Source of the DNA: Methylobacterium crusticola
Lineage (GTDB): Bacteria; Pseudomonadota; Alphaproteobacteria; Rhizobiales; Beijerinckiaceae
Direction: 5' to 3'
Length of the DNA: 43,138 nucleotides
Assembly: GCF_003574465.1 (NCBI RefSeq)
Contig: NZ_QOWC01000055.1
Coordinates: forward strand, 1-43,138
In this document: piece after piece, positions 24,854 to 32,718 of the stretch
Numbering within the stretch: the first letter of the stretch is position 1
How the letters are laid out: the number at the start of each line of letters is the position of its first letter
Translations under genes and position numbers: made by a program
Notes under the pieces: generated by a model
The model's database searches: none
Told to the model about the DNA's origin: nothing
Seen by the model: only the letters and a program-made list of their open reading frames with translations

Positions 24854-25879
24854 TCAGGACTTCGTCACGAGGGGCCTCGGCTCCGGAGCGGCCTTCGGCG
24901 GCGCGACCCAGAGCGGGAAGGAGACCTCGACGAAGCCGATCGTGCCCTGGAAGCGGTTCTCCACCTCGACCTCGCGCAGCAGCTTCAGGCGGACGCTGAC
25001 CGGGATGCGCCCGACCTCGCCGGCGATCCCGACGGTGCCGCCCACGGCCGTCACGCGGCCCTTGAACGGCCCGAGCCGGGCACCCGCGCCGCTGTCGCCG
25101 GTGATCTGCTGGTAATGGGAGGCGATGACGCCGACCGAGACCGCCTTGGACAGGAACTTCGAAGCCGAGACGTCGACGTGGAACTCGTTGCCGGTCGCGT
25201 ACTGCGTCGCCGGGTTCCGGCCGTTGAGCGTGAAGCCGGCCGCGGCCGAGAGCTCGTAGCCCCGCGCCGGATCGAGGTAGGTCGCGCCCGCCGAGAGGTC
25301 GCCGACGTAGCGGTTGAGGGCGACGTTCGAGAGCTGCCCGGGCTCGTAGGCGCCGGCCGGGACGCTGAGCACGCCGGCGACCTTCCAGTGCCAGTTGCCG
25401 GAATGCCAGCCGAGGGTGGCCGACACGATGGGGTCGCCCGCGTTGAAGGTGGCGTCGCTCACGGACGCCCCCACCGGGCGGCCGACCGCCTGGTTGATCA
25501 GCGGCCCGTCGAGCAGCACGCCCGCCCGGACCGCGGGCGTGCCGAACGGCATCACGAGGGCGAAGGCGAGGTTGCCGCCCAGCACCTCGGCCGGGGTGAC
25601 CCACAGGCCGGTGACGAAGTCCGCCATGATGTTGGCCTGGACGCCCGCGACGACGTTGCCGCCGATCTGGGTGCTGCGGTTCGCCCCGATCTTGGCGCTG
25701 TAGAACCAGGTGGTGCTGTCGACGTAGACGCCCGGCGGGGGCAGCAGGCCGGCATCCGGCACGGCCTGCCCCTCGATGTAGAAGCTGAGGCCGCCCTCGG
25801 CCGCCCAGCCGGGTGCTGCGTGAGACGCGAAGGCCGCGAGCAGCATGCCTGCGACGCGGTGACGTGCGACAGGTCCCAT
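24854..25879 (-). CDS. SphA/phenol_MetA_deg-family outer-membrane transporter
   Basis: A 341-residue exported protein of the phenol_MetA_deg/SphA group (COG4313), beta-barrel proteins linked to uptake of hydrophobic or aromatic compounds. The signal peptide ends APGWAAEGG. It opens GLSFYIEGQAVPDAGLLPPPGVYVDSTTWFYSAKIG and ends with strands VSVRLKLLREVEVENRFQGTIGFVEVSFPLWV. The regular alternation of hydrophobic and polar residues supports a barrel. The ATG at 25879 is chosen because it directly precedes the signal peptide. Upstream are GGGGTAAACCC-type motifs. It is followed by the response regulator gene and is divergent from the histidine kinase gene. Uptake of a sulfated substrate for the nearby sulfatase is a reasonable guess, not shown. 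Confidence 0.82.
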   Translation of the reverse strand: MGPVARHRVAGMLLAAFASHAAPGWAAEGGLSFYIEGQAVPDAGLLPPPGVYVDSTTWFYSAKIGANRSTQIGGNVVAGVQANIMADFVTGLWVTPAEVLGGNLAFALVMPFGTPAVRAGVLLDGPLINQAVGRPVGASVSDATFNAGDPIVSATLGWHSGNWHWKVAGVLSVPAGAYEPGQLSNVALNRYVGDLSAGATYLDPARGYELSAAAGFTLNGRNPATQYATGNEFHVDVSASKFLSKAVSVGVIASHYQQITGDSGAGARLGPFKGRVTAVGGTVGIAGEVGRIPVSVRLKLLREVEVENRFQGTIGFVEVSFPLWVAPPKAAPEPRPLVTKS

Positions 25880-26261
25880 GGCCGACCCCGCTCCAGCTGG
25901 GCGGGTACATTCCCCGTCTCCCGTGCCGTTCCGCAATCGGGGTAAACCCGTAGCCAGCCGGGTGAAAACCCTGATATACCGAAATCGCGCCCGTTGATGC
26001 ATTCCAGAGACACGCCTGGAAAGCAGATGAACTGCTGCGTCGGCCTGAGAATTTGAAGTTTTCCTAGCGTCCTGATTTTTGTCTTTGCCGAATACGGGTC
26101 CGGCACATAACATAAATCAGGAGTTGCAAAAGTACGGTGCCTGACCGGCAATGCGGACGCCGAGTCCGGCCGGGACCGCGCGGCCAAAGCCTACGGCCGA
26201 GGCGCGCGGACGGCGTACGTCCCCGGTGGCGTGGCGAGACGTTCGGGAGGGAGGCTCATCC
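25880..26261. other. Divergent regulatory region between SphA-like gene and histidine kinase
   Basis: About 380 bp, A/T-richer in its middle (about 25925-26130), with two GGGG(T)AAACCC-type motifs at 25936-25949 and 25958-25972. No gene is supported if the histidine kinase starts at the TTG at 26262; the ATG at 26151 would shorten this region. It probably holds the promoters of both flanking genes. Confidence 0.5.
25936..25972. promoter_or_regulatory. Pair of candidate response-regulator sites
   Basis: ATCGGGGTAAACCC (25936-25949) and CCGGGTGAAAACCCT (25958-25972) are spaced by about two helical turns. They resemble ATCGGGGAAAACCCC upstream of the sulfatase operon (23891-23905). The closeness to the SphA-like start (57-93 bp) fits activator binding near a promoter. 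Confidence 0.5.
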
Positions 26262-28262
26262 TTGCAAGCGGGGCGACCTCGGGGCGGCGGTCCGGCGGCG
26301 GAGTGGCAATGGCCGGAGCGGGTCTTCGGCCGGCGAGGCGCCGTGGGGCGGTCGGGCAGCCGGGTGCGGCTCTCGGTCTTCTGGGCGTTGTGGGCGGTGT
26401 GCGCGGCGGCGTTCGCGACGTCCGCCACGGTCTGGGCGCAGCGCTCCCACGATGCGGCCCTCCTGGCGGCCCGCGAGGACGTCTCGGGCGTGGTCGTCTC
26501 GGGCGCCAAGGCCCTGGAGAACGTGTTCGGCCTCGCCGACGTCCTGCTGCGGCGGCTCTCCGAGGCCACGCTCGAGGGAGATCTCAGTGGTCCCACGATC
26601 GACAGGCTCTGCCCGTCGTTCCTCTGCTCGACCAGCCGCAGGCTGTCGCCCTACATGCTGATGGCCGTCACCCGGGCCGACGGGGACGTGCTCGTCCAGG
26701 ACACGGAGATGCCCCGGCGGAACCTGGCCGCCCGGGACTACTTCGACGCGCAGCGGGAGCGGGACGCCGACCTCTACATCGGTGCGCCGCGGCGAACGCC
26801 GCTGATCGACGGCCTGTTCGTACCGATGAGCCGGCGCGTGACCTTGAGGGACGGGAGCTTCGGCGGCATCGTTGCCGCCGCCATCAACGTCGACCTGTTC
26901 CGGGCCGTGCTCCAGGGGCTCGCGGACGGGCGGGTGGACGGGATCAGGCTGCGGGACGCCCGCGGGACATCCCTGGTCGACTGGTCCGCGGAGGCCAGGT
27001 CCCGGCCGGACGCCTCCTGCCGGTCCGAAGCCATGGGCATCACGGCGTCCCGGGTGCTGCGCATCGGCGACCTCTCGGTCGAGGTCTGCCGGTCGCCCGC
27101 CAACGCGCTCCGTCCCTGGCGCAACCAGCTCCTCGCGGTCGCGGGCGCCGGCTCCCTGCTGCTGCTGGCGCCGGTCCTGGCCTACCCGGCGGTCAGCCGG
27201 TACCTGCGGCGGCAGGCGGGCCTGCGGGAACTGGTGGCGGGCTCCTCCGACATGCAGTTCATCGTCGCGGCGCGGCCGGACGGCCGGTTCGTGCTGGAGG
27301 CGCTCACGTTCAGCCGGGAGGGCGCGCGGGGCCCGGCCGCGGCGAGCCTCGTCGGGCGCACCGCGCGGGATCTCTTCCCGCCCGAGACCGCCGACGCGGT
27401 CGAGGCGGATTACAGGGCGGTCCTCGCCTCCGGGGAGACCCGCCGCATCGAGCGCCGGATACGGATCGGAGGCGCCGCGTTCGTCTGGAGCTCGGTCCTG
27501 GTTCCCCTGCACGAGCCGGGGGGAGGCCGGGCCTACATCTACGGTGCGGCCACCGACATGACGGAGGACCGCAGGCTGGAGCGGCGGCTGCTCGGCTTCG
27601 TGGAGGACGCCCTGCGCCGCGAGGACGAGGAGCGCCGGCGCATCGCCCGGGAACTGCACGACACGACCGGGCAGAACCTCATCGCGGCGGGGTTCGCGCT
27701 CGGGGTCGTCCAGCGCGGGCTCGCGGACGCGCCGCAGCCGGTTCGGGCCGCCCTCGCGCAGGTCCGCGCGATGCTCGACGCCAGCGTGGCCGAGTTGCGG
27801 ACGTTGTCGTACGTCCTCCATCCTGCGCTCCTCGACGAGGCCGGCCTCGAGGTCGCGCTGGGAACGCTGGCGGAGGGATTCCAGCAGCGCGCGGGCATCG
27901 CGGTCGCGGTCGCGGTCGACCACGAGATCGCGGGCCTGCGCTGGTCGCCGGCGGTCGAGCTCGCCCTGTACCGGGTCGCGCAGGAAGCGCTCACCAACGT
28001 CCAGCGCCACGCCGCCGCGCAGGAGGCCCGCGTCTCGCTCCGCAAGCCCGCGCCCGGCCGGCTGGAGCTGGTGATCGAGGACGGGGCGGCCGGGTCGGCC
28101 GGCGCGGCGCCCACCGCGACGCCGGTCACCGAGGGCGCCGGCGTCCGCGGCATGCGCGACCGCCTGGAGGCCCTGGGCGGCACCCTGTCGCTGACCCGGC
28201 GGCCCAGCGGCCTGCGGGTGACCGCGACGCTCCCCGCGCGCGCCGCCGCCGGCGACGCCTGA
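26262..28262 (+). CDS. Membrane sensor histidine kinase (dCache-PAS-HisKA_3)
   Basis: A sensor kinase of about 666 residues. From this start: transmembrane helix 1 at about residues 34-58 (RLSVFWALWAVCAAAFATSATVW), a periplasmic dCache-like domain with ARDYFDAQRERDADLYIGAPRR and GGIVAAAINVDLF, helix 2 at about 288-312, a PAS domain with a TDMTEDRRLERRL C-terminus, then HisKA_3 with the phospho-His in RRRIARELHDTTGQNLIAAGF (about His466). The ATPase domain has LYRVAQEALTNVQRHA (N box) and GAGVRGMRDRLEALGG (G box). The TTG at 26262 has GGGAGGGAGG seven bases upstream; an ATG at 26151 is the alternative. Its probable partner is the NarL/FixJ regulator at 24054-24695. The signal is unknown, probably a small molecule in the periplasm. 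Confidence 0.9.
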   Translation: MQAGRPRGGGPAAEWQWPERVFGRRGAVGRSGSRVRLSVFWALWAVCAAAFATSATVWAQRSHDAALLAAREDVSGVVVSGAKALENVFGLADVLLRRLSEATLEGDLSGPTIDRLCPSFLCSTSRRLSPYMLMAVTRADGDVLVQDTEMPRRNLAARDYFDAQRERDADLYIGAPRRTPLIDGLFVPMSRRVTLRDGSFGGIVAAAINVDLFRAVLQGLADGRVDGIRLRDARGTSLVDWSAEARSRPDASCRSEAMGITASRVLRIGDLSVEVCRSPANALRPWRNQLLAVAGAGSLLLLAPVLAYPAVSRYLRRQAGLRELVAGSSDMQFIVAARPDGRFVLEALTFSREGARGPAAASLVGRTARDLFPPETADAVEADYRAVLASGETRRIERRIRIGGAAFVWSSVLVPLHEPGGGRAYIYGAATDMTEDRRLERRLLGFVEDALRREDEERRRIARELHDTTGQNLIAAGFALGVVQRGLADAPQPVRAALAQVRAMLDASVAELRTLSYVLHPALLDEAGLEVALGTLAEGFQQRAGIAVAVAVDHEIAGLRWSPAVELALYRVAQEALTNVQRHAAAQEARVSLRKPAPGRLELVIEDGAAGSAGAAPTATPVTEGAGVRGMRDRLEALGGTLSLTRRPSGLRVTATLPARAAAGDA

Positions 28263-28368
28263 GCGCCCCCGTCCGCGGCCGCCGCATCGGCGCCCGGGCA
28301 CGGGCGAAGTGGGACCGGCAGCATCGGCCGAGCCCGCCCGCTGCGGCGCTGCGCCCGCACGGGGAGGT

Positions 28369-28800
28369 TCAGCCATCCTCCTCGATCGTCACCTGGGCGA
28401 TCCGCACGGCTCCGCTATTCAGGTGGGCGGCGACGCCGTGCCCGAGCGCGACCGCGCCGATGCAGACCGCGACCGAGACCGCCACGTTCGTCATCGCCCG
28501 GACCATCGCTCCGCTCCGCAGCAGGTCGAGGGTCTGCAGGCTGAACGACGAGAAGGTCGTGTAGCCGCCGCACAGCCCGATCATCACGAACAGGCGGACG
28601 TTCTCCGACACCGGGTAGCGGCCCTGCGCCAGCGTCAGCGTGCCGAACAGGCCGATCAGGAACGAACCAGTGACGTTGATGATGATCGTGCCCCAGGGCA
28701 GGTCGCGGCTGATCGGCAGCGCGAGCACCGACACGACGTAGCGCGCGAGGGTGCCGAGGGCACCTCCGACCATGACGACGAGGCAGGTGGTGAAGGACAT
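28369..28800 (-). CDS. crcB: Fluoride ion channel CrcB/Fluc
   Basis: A 143-residue four-helix membrane protein of the Fluc/CrcB family, which forms dual-topology dimers that export fluoride. GGALGTLARYVVS near the N-terminus, GTIIINVTGSFLIG (pore Asn) in helix 2, and GLCGGYTTFSSFSLQT in helix 3 (TTFSxF motif) are the family signatures. The ATG at 28800 is preceded by GGAGCGAG. A fluoride riboswitch lies in its leader, which strongly supports the assignment. The gene is convergent with the histidine kinase gene. Confidence 0.95.
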   Translation of the reverse strand: MSFTTCLVVMVGGALGTLARYVVSVLALPISRDLPWGTIIINVTGSFLIGLFGTLTLAQGRYPVSENVRLFVMIGLCGGYTTFSSFSLQTLDLLRSGAMVRAMTNVAVSVAVCIGAVALGHGVAAHLNSGAVRIAQVTIEEDG

Positions 28801-28831
28801 GCTCGCTCCAGTTCGGTGGCGGGCATGAGCA

Positions 28832-28848
28832 CCCGCCGTGGCGGCGGG
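28832..28848 (-). promoter_or_regulatory. GC-rich hairpin in the crcB leader, candidate expression platform
   Basis: CCCGCCG-TGG-CGGCGGG forms a strong 7-bp stem between the fluoride riboswitch and the crcB start, ending about 30 bases from the ATG. It has no T-tract, so it is more likely to affect translation or to compete with the aptamer than to be a classical terminator. Confidence 0.4.
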
Positions 28849-28877
28849 CGCTTCCGGGCGCACCCCTGCCGCGGGCG

Positions 28878-28936
28878 TCGCGGCAGGAATCGTCGGCCCT
28901 CGCGGGCGGTTTCGGGGAACTCCATCCCCGTCGCCG
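28878..28936 (-). promoter_or_regulatory. Fluoride riboswitch (crcB motif)
   Basis: On the minus strand the leader reads GGGGATGGAGTTCCCC-GA-AACCGCC, then a short arm, then GGGCCGACGATTCCTGCC. This matches the conserved core of the crcB motif RNA: GATGGxGTTCxCC, AACCGCC, and a GGxxGA-GAxxCCTxC end. It is located 78 bp upstream of crcB on the same strand, the usual place. Fluoride binding would raise expression of the exporter. Boundaries are approximate. Confidence 0.85.
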
Positions 28937-29115
28937 TGGTCCGTAGCCAACGGCCCGGCACGGCGCAAGTCCGTCCGTCTGCCCCGGCGCCGGCCGCCGC
29001 CGGGGCCTCGATACCGTCGGGACGCCGGACCTCCTGCCGGGCCCGGCCGTTTCCGCCGACGACCGGCACGCAGCCTGGTCGCACCCGATGCGCCGAGGAT
29101 GATGAGGATGCCCCG

Positions 29116-29616
29116 ATGAGAGCTCTCGTTCGCGCGGCCCTGGCGGCCGCACTCCTGCCCCTTGCCGCCGCGGCCGCACGGGCCGAGCCGCCCAGGGCGG
29201 CCGTGTTCGACTTCCAGCTCGCCGACCAGGGGGCGCTCGGGCCGACGGAGGCCGACAAGGCCCGCCTCGCCCCCTTGAGCGATCTCCTGCGCTCACTGCT
29301 CGCCGAGAGCGGGCGCTACCGGATCGTGTCGACCGACCCCGTGCGGGCCGAGGTGACCAGGGGACCCGATCTTCGCAACTGCAACGGCTGCGCCGACGAC
29401 TACGCCCGGCGCCTCGGCGCCGACGTCGCGATCCGGGGCGAGATCCAGAAGGTGTCGAACCTGATCCTGAACATCAACGTCTACGTGCGGGACCTGCGCG
29501 GCGACCGGCCGGAGCAGCCCTACAGCGTGGACATCCGCGGCGACAACGACACCTCGTTCGACCGCGGCGTGCGCTACCTCGTGAAGAACAAGCTCCCGGC
29601 ACCCCGGGCGGAGTGA
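29116..29616 (+). CDS. Exported DUF2380/DUF3280-family protein
   Basis: A 166-residue exported protein with signal peptide MRALVRAALAAALLPLAAAAARA. The mature domain starts RAAVFDFQLADQG and contains LRNCNGCADDYARRLGADVAIRGEIQKVSNLILNINVYVRDLRG and YSVDIRGDNDTSFDRGVRYLV. These conserved blocks (CxxC, KVSNLILN, DIRGxxDxS) are those of the DUF2380/DUF3280 families as I remember them. In methylotrophs such genes are often near PQQ-dependent dehydrogenases; none is in this window. GAGG lies eight bases upstream of the ATG. A strong stem-loop (29672-29714) follows its stop. Function unknown. Confidence 0.85.
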   Translation: MRALVRAALAAALLPLAAAAARAEPPRAAVFDFQLADQGALGPTEADKARLAPLSDLLRSLLAESGRYRIVSTDPVRAEVTRGPDLRNCNGCADDYARRLGADVAIRGEIQKVSNLILNINVYVRDLRGDRPEQPYSVDIRGDNDTSFDRGVRYLVKNKLPAPRAE

Positions 29617-29671
29617 GCCGAGCCCGGATCGACGGCCGCCCGGGCGCGAGGCCCGAGACGCCGCCCGGGGA

Positions 29672-29714
29672 GAGCGGCCGCCCCGCCCCGAGGGGACGCG
29701 GGGCGGGGCCGCTC
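29672..29714. terminator. Stem-loop between convergent DUF2380/3280 gene and small ORF
   Basis: GAGCGGCCGCCCCGCCCC (29672-29689) pairs, with a short bulge, with GGGGCGGGGCCGCTC (29700-29714). It is placed between two converging reading frames, 56 bp after one and 14 bp before the end of the other, as a shared transcription end would be. No T-tract. Confidence 0.55.
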
Positions 29715-29727
29715 CGTCGCCGGTCGC

Positions 29728-29874
29728 TCAGCGTTGGCCGCAGAGGCGCGGCTGGTCCCAACCGAAGACGGAGCGGTCGGAGAACCCGCCGAAGCCGCAC
29801 GCCTCGGTGGCGTCGGCAAGCGAGAGGCCGGCCGACGCGGCCGGGAGGACCGCGCCCGGATCCGTCCTGATCAT
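29728..29874 (-). CDS. 48-residue peptide of unknown function
   Basis: Starts at an ATG with AAGGAG upstream. The peptide begins MIRTDPGAVLPAASAGLSLA and ends EACGFGGFSDRSVFGWDQPRLCGQR (split here as ACGFGGFSDR / SVFGWDQPRLCGQR). Two cysteines about 20 residues apart bracket an aromatic, Gly-rich segment. Third codon positions are nearly all G or C, as in real genes here. It has no signal peptide and no family I recognise. A longer in-frame start at 29964 is possible. It lies just after a stem-loop shared with the convergent DUF2380/3280-type gene, and near other very small genes. Confidence 0.45.
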   Translation of the reverse strand: MIRTDPGAVLPAASAGLSLADATEACGFGGFSDRSVFGWDQPRLCGQR

Positions 29875-30037
29875 GTCCTGCTCCTTCCCGTGCATCGGGT
29901 GGGAGCAAGACGCGCGCGGCCGCGGCATCGTCGGTTCCTCCCGAGGACGCAACACTTCACGCAATCGGCGCGCAACGGCTGAGCTCTAGAGGTCCGCTCA
30001 CGAATGGCCTTCAACGGCCGCGGAAGGGGCTTCAACC

Positions 30038-30217
30038 ATGCTGACCATCATCCGGATCATCACTGCCGCCGCCATCCTGACCGGCTGGTGTCACGTCGCC
30101 CCGGCGCGGGCGGCCTCGGGAGACGCGTCGCGGCAGGCGGTCCATGCGGCGAGCCCCGTCTCCGCCTCCGCCGCGGAGGCGACCTGCCCCCTGCGGGCGT
30201 GGCCGTACGTCGGCTGA
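30038..30217 (+). CDS. 59-residue exported peptide
   Basis: Begins MLTIIRIITAAAILTGWCH, a signal peptide ending near ARA-AS, and the mature part is about 35 residues with an Ala/Ser-rich stretch and a CPLRAWPYVG tail. GGAAGGGG lies nine bases upstream of the ATG. Short exported peptides with a Cys-x-WPY end occur in alphaproteobacteria as far as I recall; I cannot give a function. The next small ORF and DoxX gene follow on the same strand. The frame was too short for most gene callers but looks genuine. Confidence 0.55.
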   Translation: MLTIIRIITAAAILTGWCHVAPARAASGDASRQAVHAASPVSASAAEATCPLRAWPYVG

Positions 30218-30243
30218 GCGGCCTGTCCGGGGGCTGCGGGACC

Positions 30244-30327
30244 ATGATCCTCACGTCGACCGCCCTCGCGGGCGCCGCCCTGCTGCTCGCCGGCAACATC
30301 GCCCTCGTGCTGGCCCTCGGCCGCTGA
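30244..30327 (+). CDS. 27-residue single-helix membrane peptide
   Basis: MILTSTALAGAALLLAGNIA is followed by LVLALGR: one transmembrane helix with a single basic residue at the end, so probably a small membrane protein. A GGGGGCTGCGGG stretch precedes the ATG. It is 26 bp after the stop of the 59-residue exported peptide and 88 bp before the DoxX-like gene. A 107-residue frame that includes it is Arg-rich and unlikely. Confidence 0.35.
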   Translation: MILTSTALAGAALLLAGNIALVLALGR

Positions 30328-30415
30328 GGCGCACCGCGCGATCCCGACGTCACCCGAAGGCGCCCCGGCCCCGCGGAACACCGGCCCCGCCCGAACCCAG
30401 ATCAAGGAAATCACC

Positions 30416-30814
30416 ATGGCGTCCACTCGGAACTGGTCGGACCTCGCCGGCCTCCTGCTGCGCATCCTGCTGACCGCGATCTTCCTGATCGCGGCCGGCA
30501 TGAAGTTCGCCGCGGTCCCGTTCGAGGTCTCGGGCTTCGCGCGCTTCGGCTACCCGGTGTGGTTCATGTACGTCATCGGTGCGGCCCAGCTCTTCGGCGC
30601 GGTCCTGTTCTGGGTCCGGGGCGGCACGGCCTGCGGGGCCTTCCTGCTCGCCGTCATCATGGCGGGCGCGGTCGCCAGCCATCTCGGCGCCGGCGATCCC
30701 GTCCCGATGATGCTTCCGGCCCTCGTGCTGCTGCTCGTGCTCGTCGCCATCGCCTACCGGCGCCGGGACGAGCTCGTCACCCCGGTCCTGCGGATCGCGG
30801 CGCAGCGCGGCTGA
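30416..30814 (+). CDS. DoxX-like family membrane protein
   Basis: A 132-residue four-helix inner-membrane protein of the DoxX_2 group. It begins LAGLLLRILLTAIFLIAAGMKF and has FARFGYPVWFMYVIGAAQLFGAVLFWV, GAFLLAVIMAGAVASHLGAGD and a third hydrophobic block PMMLPALVLLLVLVAIAYRRRDE. DoxX-like proteins are often in redox- or metal-stress loci; the molecular role here is unknown. AAGGAA precedes the ATG. A 6-bp GC hairpin (30825-30841) follows the stop. Confidence 0.88.
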   Translation: MASTRNWSDLAGLLLRILLTAIFLIAAGMKFAAVPFEVSGFARFGYPVWFMYVIGAAQLFGAVLFWVRGGTACGAFLLAVIMAGAVASHLGAGDPVPMMLPALVLLLVLVAIAYRRRDELVTPVLRIAAQRG

Positions 30815-31076
30815 GGGCGACGGTCCCGCCGCGGCGGCGGGGCCGCGCGCGGGCAGGATTCCGGGCCGCCTTCCCGAATGCGAGGCGGCCTTCGGCGGGG
30901 CGGGCAGGGGCCAGGTCCCGGCGCTGCATCCCCGCGGGGCCCGAGCACCGATCGCCCACCTCCAGGCCGGAGGGCGCAGGACGCGCTGATGCCGGGACGG
31001 GGACCTCGGAGCGTCACGCCGCTCGACGGGCGGACCCGCCGTCACGCGCCGGCACAAGGGGTGGTTGCGGGTGAAA

Positions 31077-31151
31077 TGGTGGGCGCGACAGGGATTGAAC
31101 CTGTGACCCTTCGCGTGTGAAGCGAATGCTCTCCCGCTGAGCTACGCGCCC
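31077..31151 (-). tRNA. tRNA-Val (anticodon CAC)
   Basis: On the minus strand: acceptor GGGCGCG pairing with CGCGCCC, D arm TAGCTCAGCGGGAGAGC, anticodon stem TTCGC/GCGAA with loop TTCACAC (anticodon CAC), TPsiC arm ACAGGTTCAATCCCTGT, then discriminator A and an encoded CCA. All stems pair fully. It reads GUG valine codons. No integrase or direct repeat was seen at its 3' end. Confidence 0.95.
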
Positions 31152-31320
31152 GGTCCGGCGGCTTCTAGGCGGGGCGGGCGCGGGCGTCAAGGCATTCCGG
31201 ACGGCCATGCGCGCGGGAGCGCGGCGCGGCCAGCGCCGCCTCGGCGCCCGCCCGCGCCCGTGGGCGCCGGCCGGGCCGCCCGTGTGCCAATCGCCCGCGA
31301 CATGCGCTAGGAGGGACGCC

Positions 31321-32661
31321 ATGGCACCCGTCGTCCGCTTCGCCCCCTCGCCCACCGGCCTCCTCCACATCGGCAACGCCCGGCCGGCTTTGTTCAACGC
31401 GCTCTACGCCCGGCGCGCCGGCGGCCGGTTCCTGCTGCGCCTCGACGACACCGACGCGGCGCGCTCGACGGCGGCGTTCGCCGCGGCGATCGAGGAGGAC
31501 CTCGCCTGGCTCGGCATCGTGCCGGACGGCGTCTTGCGCCAGTCCGACCGCATCGCGCGCTACGACGCGGCCGCCGCGCGGCTGCGGGCGGCCGGGCGGC
31601 TCTACCCGGCCTACGAGACGCCCGACGAGCTGGAACGCCGCCGCCGCCGCCAGCTCGGCCGCGGCCAGCCGCCCGTCTACGACCGCAGCGCCCTGCGCCT
31701 CGGCGAGGCCGAGCGGGCCGCCCTCGCGGCGGAGGGGCGCCGGCCGCACTGGCGCTTTCGCCTCGATCCCGGCCCGGTGACCTGGGACGACCTCGTGCGC
31801 GGGCCCTGCCACGTCGAGGCCGACAGCCTGTCCGACCCGGTGCTCGTGCGCGAGGACGGCAGCTACCTCTACACCCTGCCCTCGGTGGTGGACGACGCCG
31901 AGACCGGCGTGACCCACGTCATCCGGGGCGAGGACCACGTCACCAACACGGCGGTGCAGATCCAGATCTTCCGGGCCCTCGGCGCCCCGGTGCCGGTCTT
32001 CGCCCACCACAACCTCCTCACCACGGCGAGCGGGGAGGGGCTCTCGAAGCGCCTCGGGCACCTGTCGCTGCGGGGCCTGCGGGAGGCGGGCTACGAGCCA
32101 GGCGCCGTGGCCTCGCTCGCGGTGCTGACGGGCTCGGCCGAGGCGGTGCGGCCGGTGGCCGACCTCGACGCCCTCGCCGGGCTCGTCGACCTCGCCCACG
32201 TCTCGCGGGCCCCCGCGAAGTTCGACGCGCACGACCTCGACGGCCTCAACGCGCGGCTGGTGCACGACCTGCCGTTCCGGGACGTGGCCTTGCGCCTCGC
32301 CGCCCTCGGGGTCGCCGGGGAGGCCGCCGAGGCGTTCTGGGGCGCCGTGCGGGCGAACCTGACCCGGGTCAACGAGGCGGCCGCCTGGTGGGCGGTGGTG
32401 CGGGGGCCGGTGACGCCCGTGGGCGGGGACGCGCTCCTCGCCCAGGCCCTGGCCCGCCTGCCGGACGAGCCGTGGGGTCCCGACACCTGGAAGGCCTGGA
32501 CCGAGGCCGTGCGGGCGGCGACCGGCCTCAAGGGCAAGGCGCTGTTCCTGCCGCTCCGTCTCGCCCTCACGGGCCTCGACCACGGCCCGGATCTCGCCGG
32601 CCTGCTGCCCCTGATCGGGCGCGAGCGGGCCGCGCGGCGCCTGGCGGGCGAGACCGCCTGA
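31321..32661 (+). CDS. gltX: Glutamate--tRNA ligase
   Basis: A 446-residue class I aminoacyl-tRNA synthetase that charges tRNA-Glu (and, when the organism lacks GlnRS, tRNA-Gln). [40 protein letters not shown] carries the HIGH-type motif at residues 16-19; GEGLSKRLG at about 238-246 is the KMSKS-type motif. The anticodon-binding C-terminal region is present, so it is a full synthetase rather than a short GluQ-RS. The absence of the SWIM-like zinc cysteines fits one of the two Rhizobiales paralogues. AGGAGGG precedes the ATG. The divergent tRNA-Val gene lies 170 bp upstream. Confidence 0.94.
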   Translation: MAPVVRFAPSPTGLLHIGNARPALFNALYARRAGGRFLLRLDDTDAARSTAAFAAAIEEDLAWLGIVPDGVLRQSDRIARYDAAAARLRAAGRLYPAYETPDELERRRRRQLGRGQPPVYDRSALRLGEAERAALAAEGRRPHWRFRLDPGPVTWDDLVRGPCHVEADSLSDPVLVREDGSYLYTLPSVVDDAETGVTHVIRGEDHVTNTAVQIQIFRALGAPVPVFAHHNLLTTASGEGLSKRLGHLSLRGLREAGYEPGAVASLAVLTGSAEAVRPVADLDALAGLVDLAHVSRAPAKFDAHDLDGLNARLVHDLPFRDVALRLAALGVAGEAAEAFWGAVRANLTRVNEAAAWWAVVRGPVTPVGGDALLAQALARLPDEPWGPDTWKAWTEAVRAATGLKGKALFLPLRLALTGLDHGPDLAGLLPLIGRERAARRLAGETA

Positions 32662-32718
32662 GGCGGGCAGGCGGCGCCGTCCCCGCGCCAGAGGACCCGG
32701 GAGGCGGGAGGCGAGGCC

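Noticed and set aside
29728..29874. PQQ precursor (pqqA) or other known RiPP precursor
   Set aside because: There is no conserved Glu-x-x-x-Tyr of PqqA and no radical-SAM or other modifying gene nearby.
28309..30814. Bufferin-like (DUF2282/MNIO) locus
   Set aside because: A DoxX gene and small exported peptide are present, but no MNIO (DUF692) or DUF2063 gene is found and the peptide lacks the bufferin pattern.
31077..31151. tRNA-Val as an integration site
   Set aside because: No integrase, no repeated tRNA 3' end and only housekeeping genes downstream.
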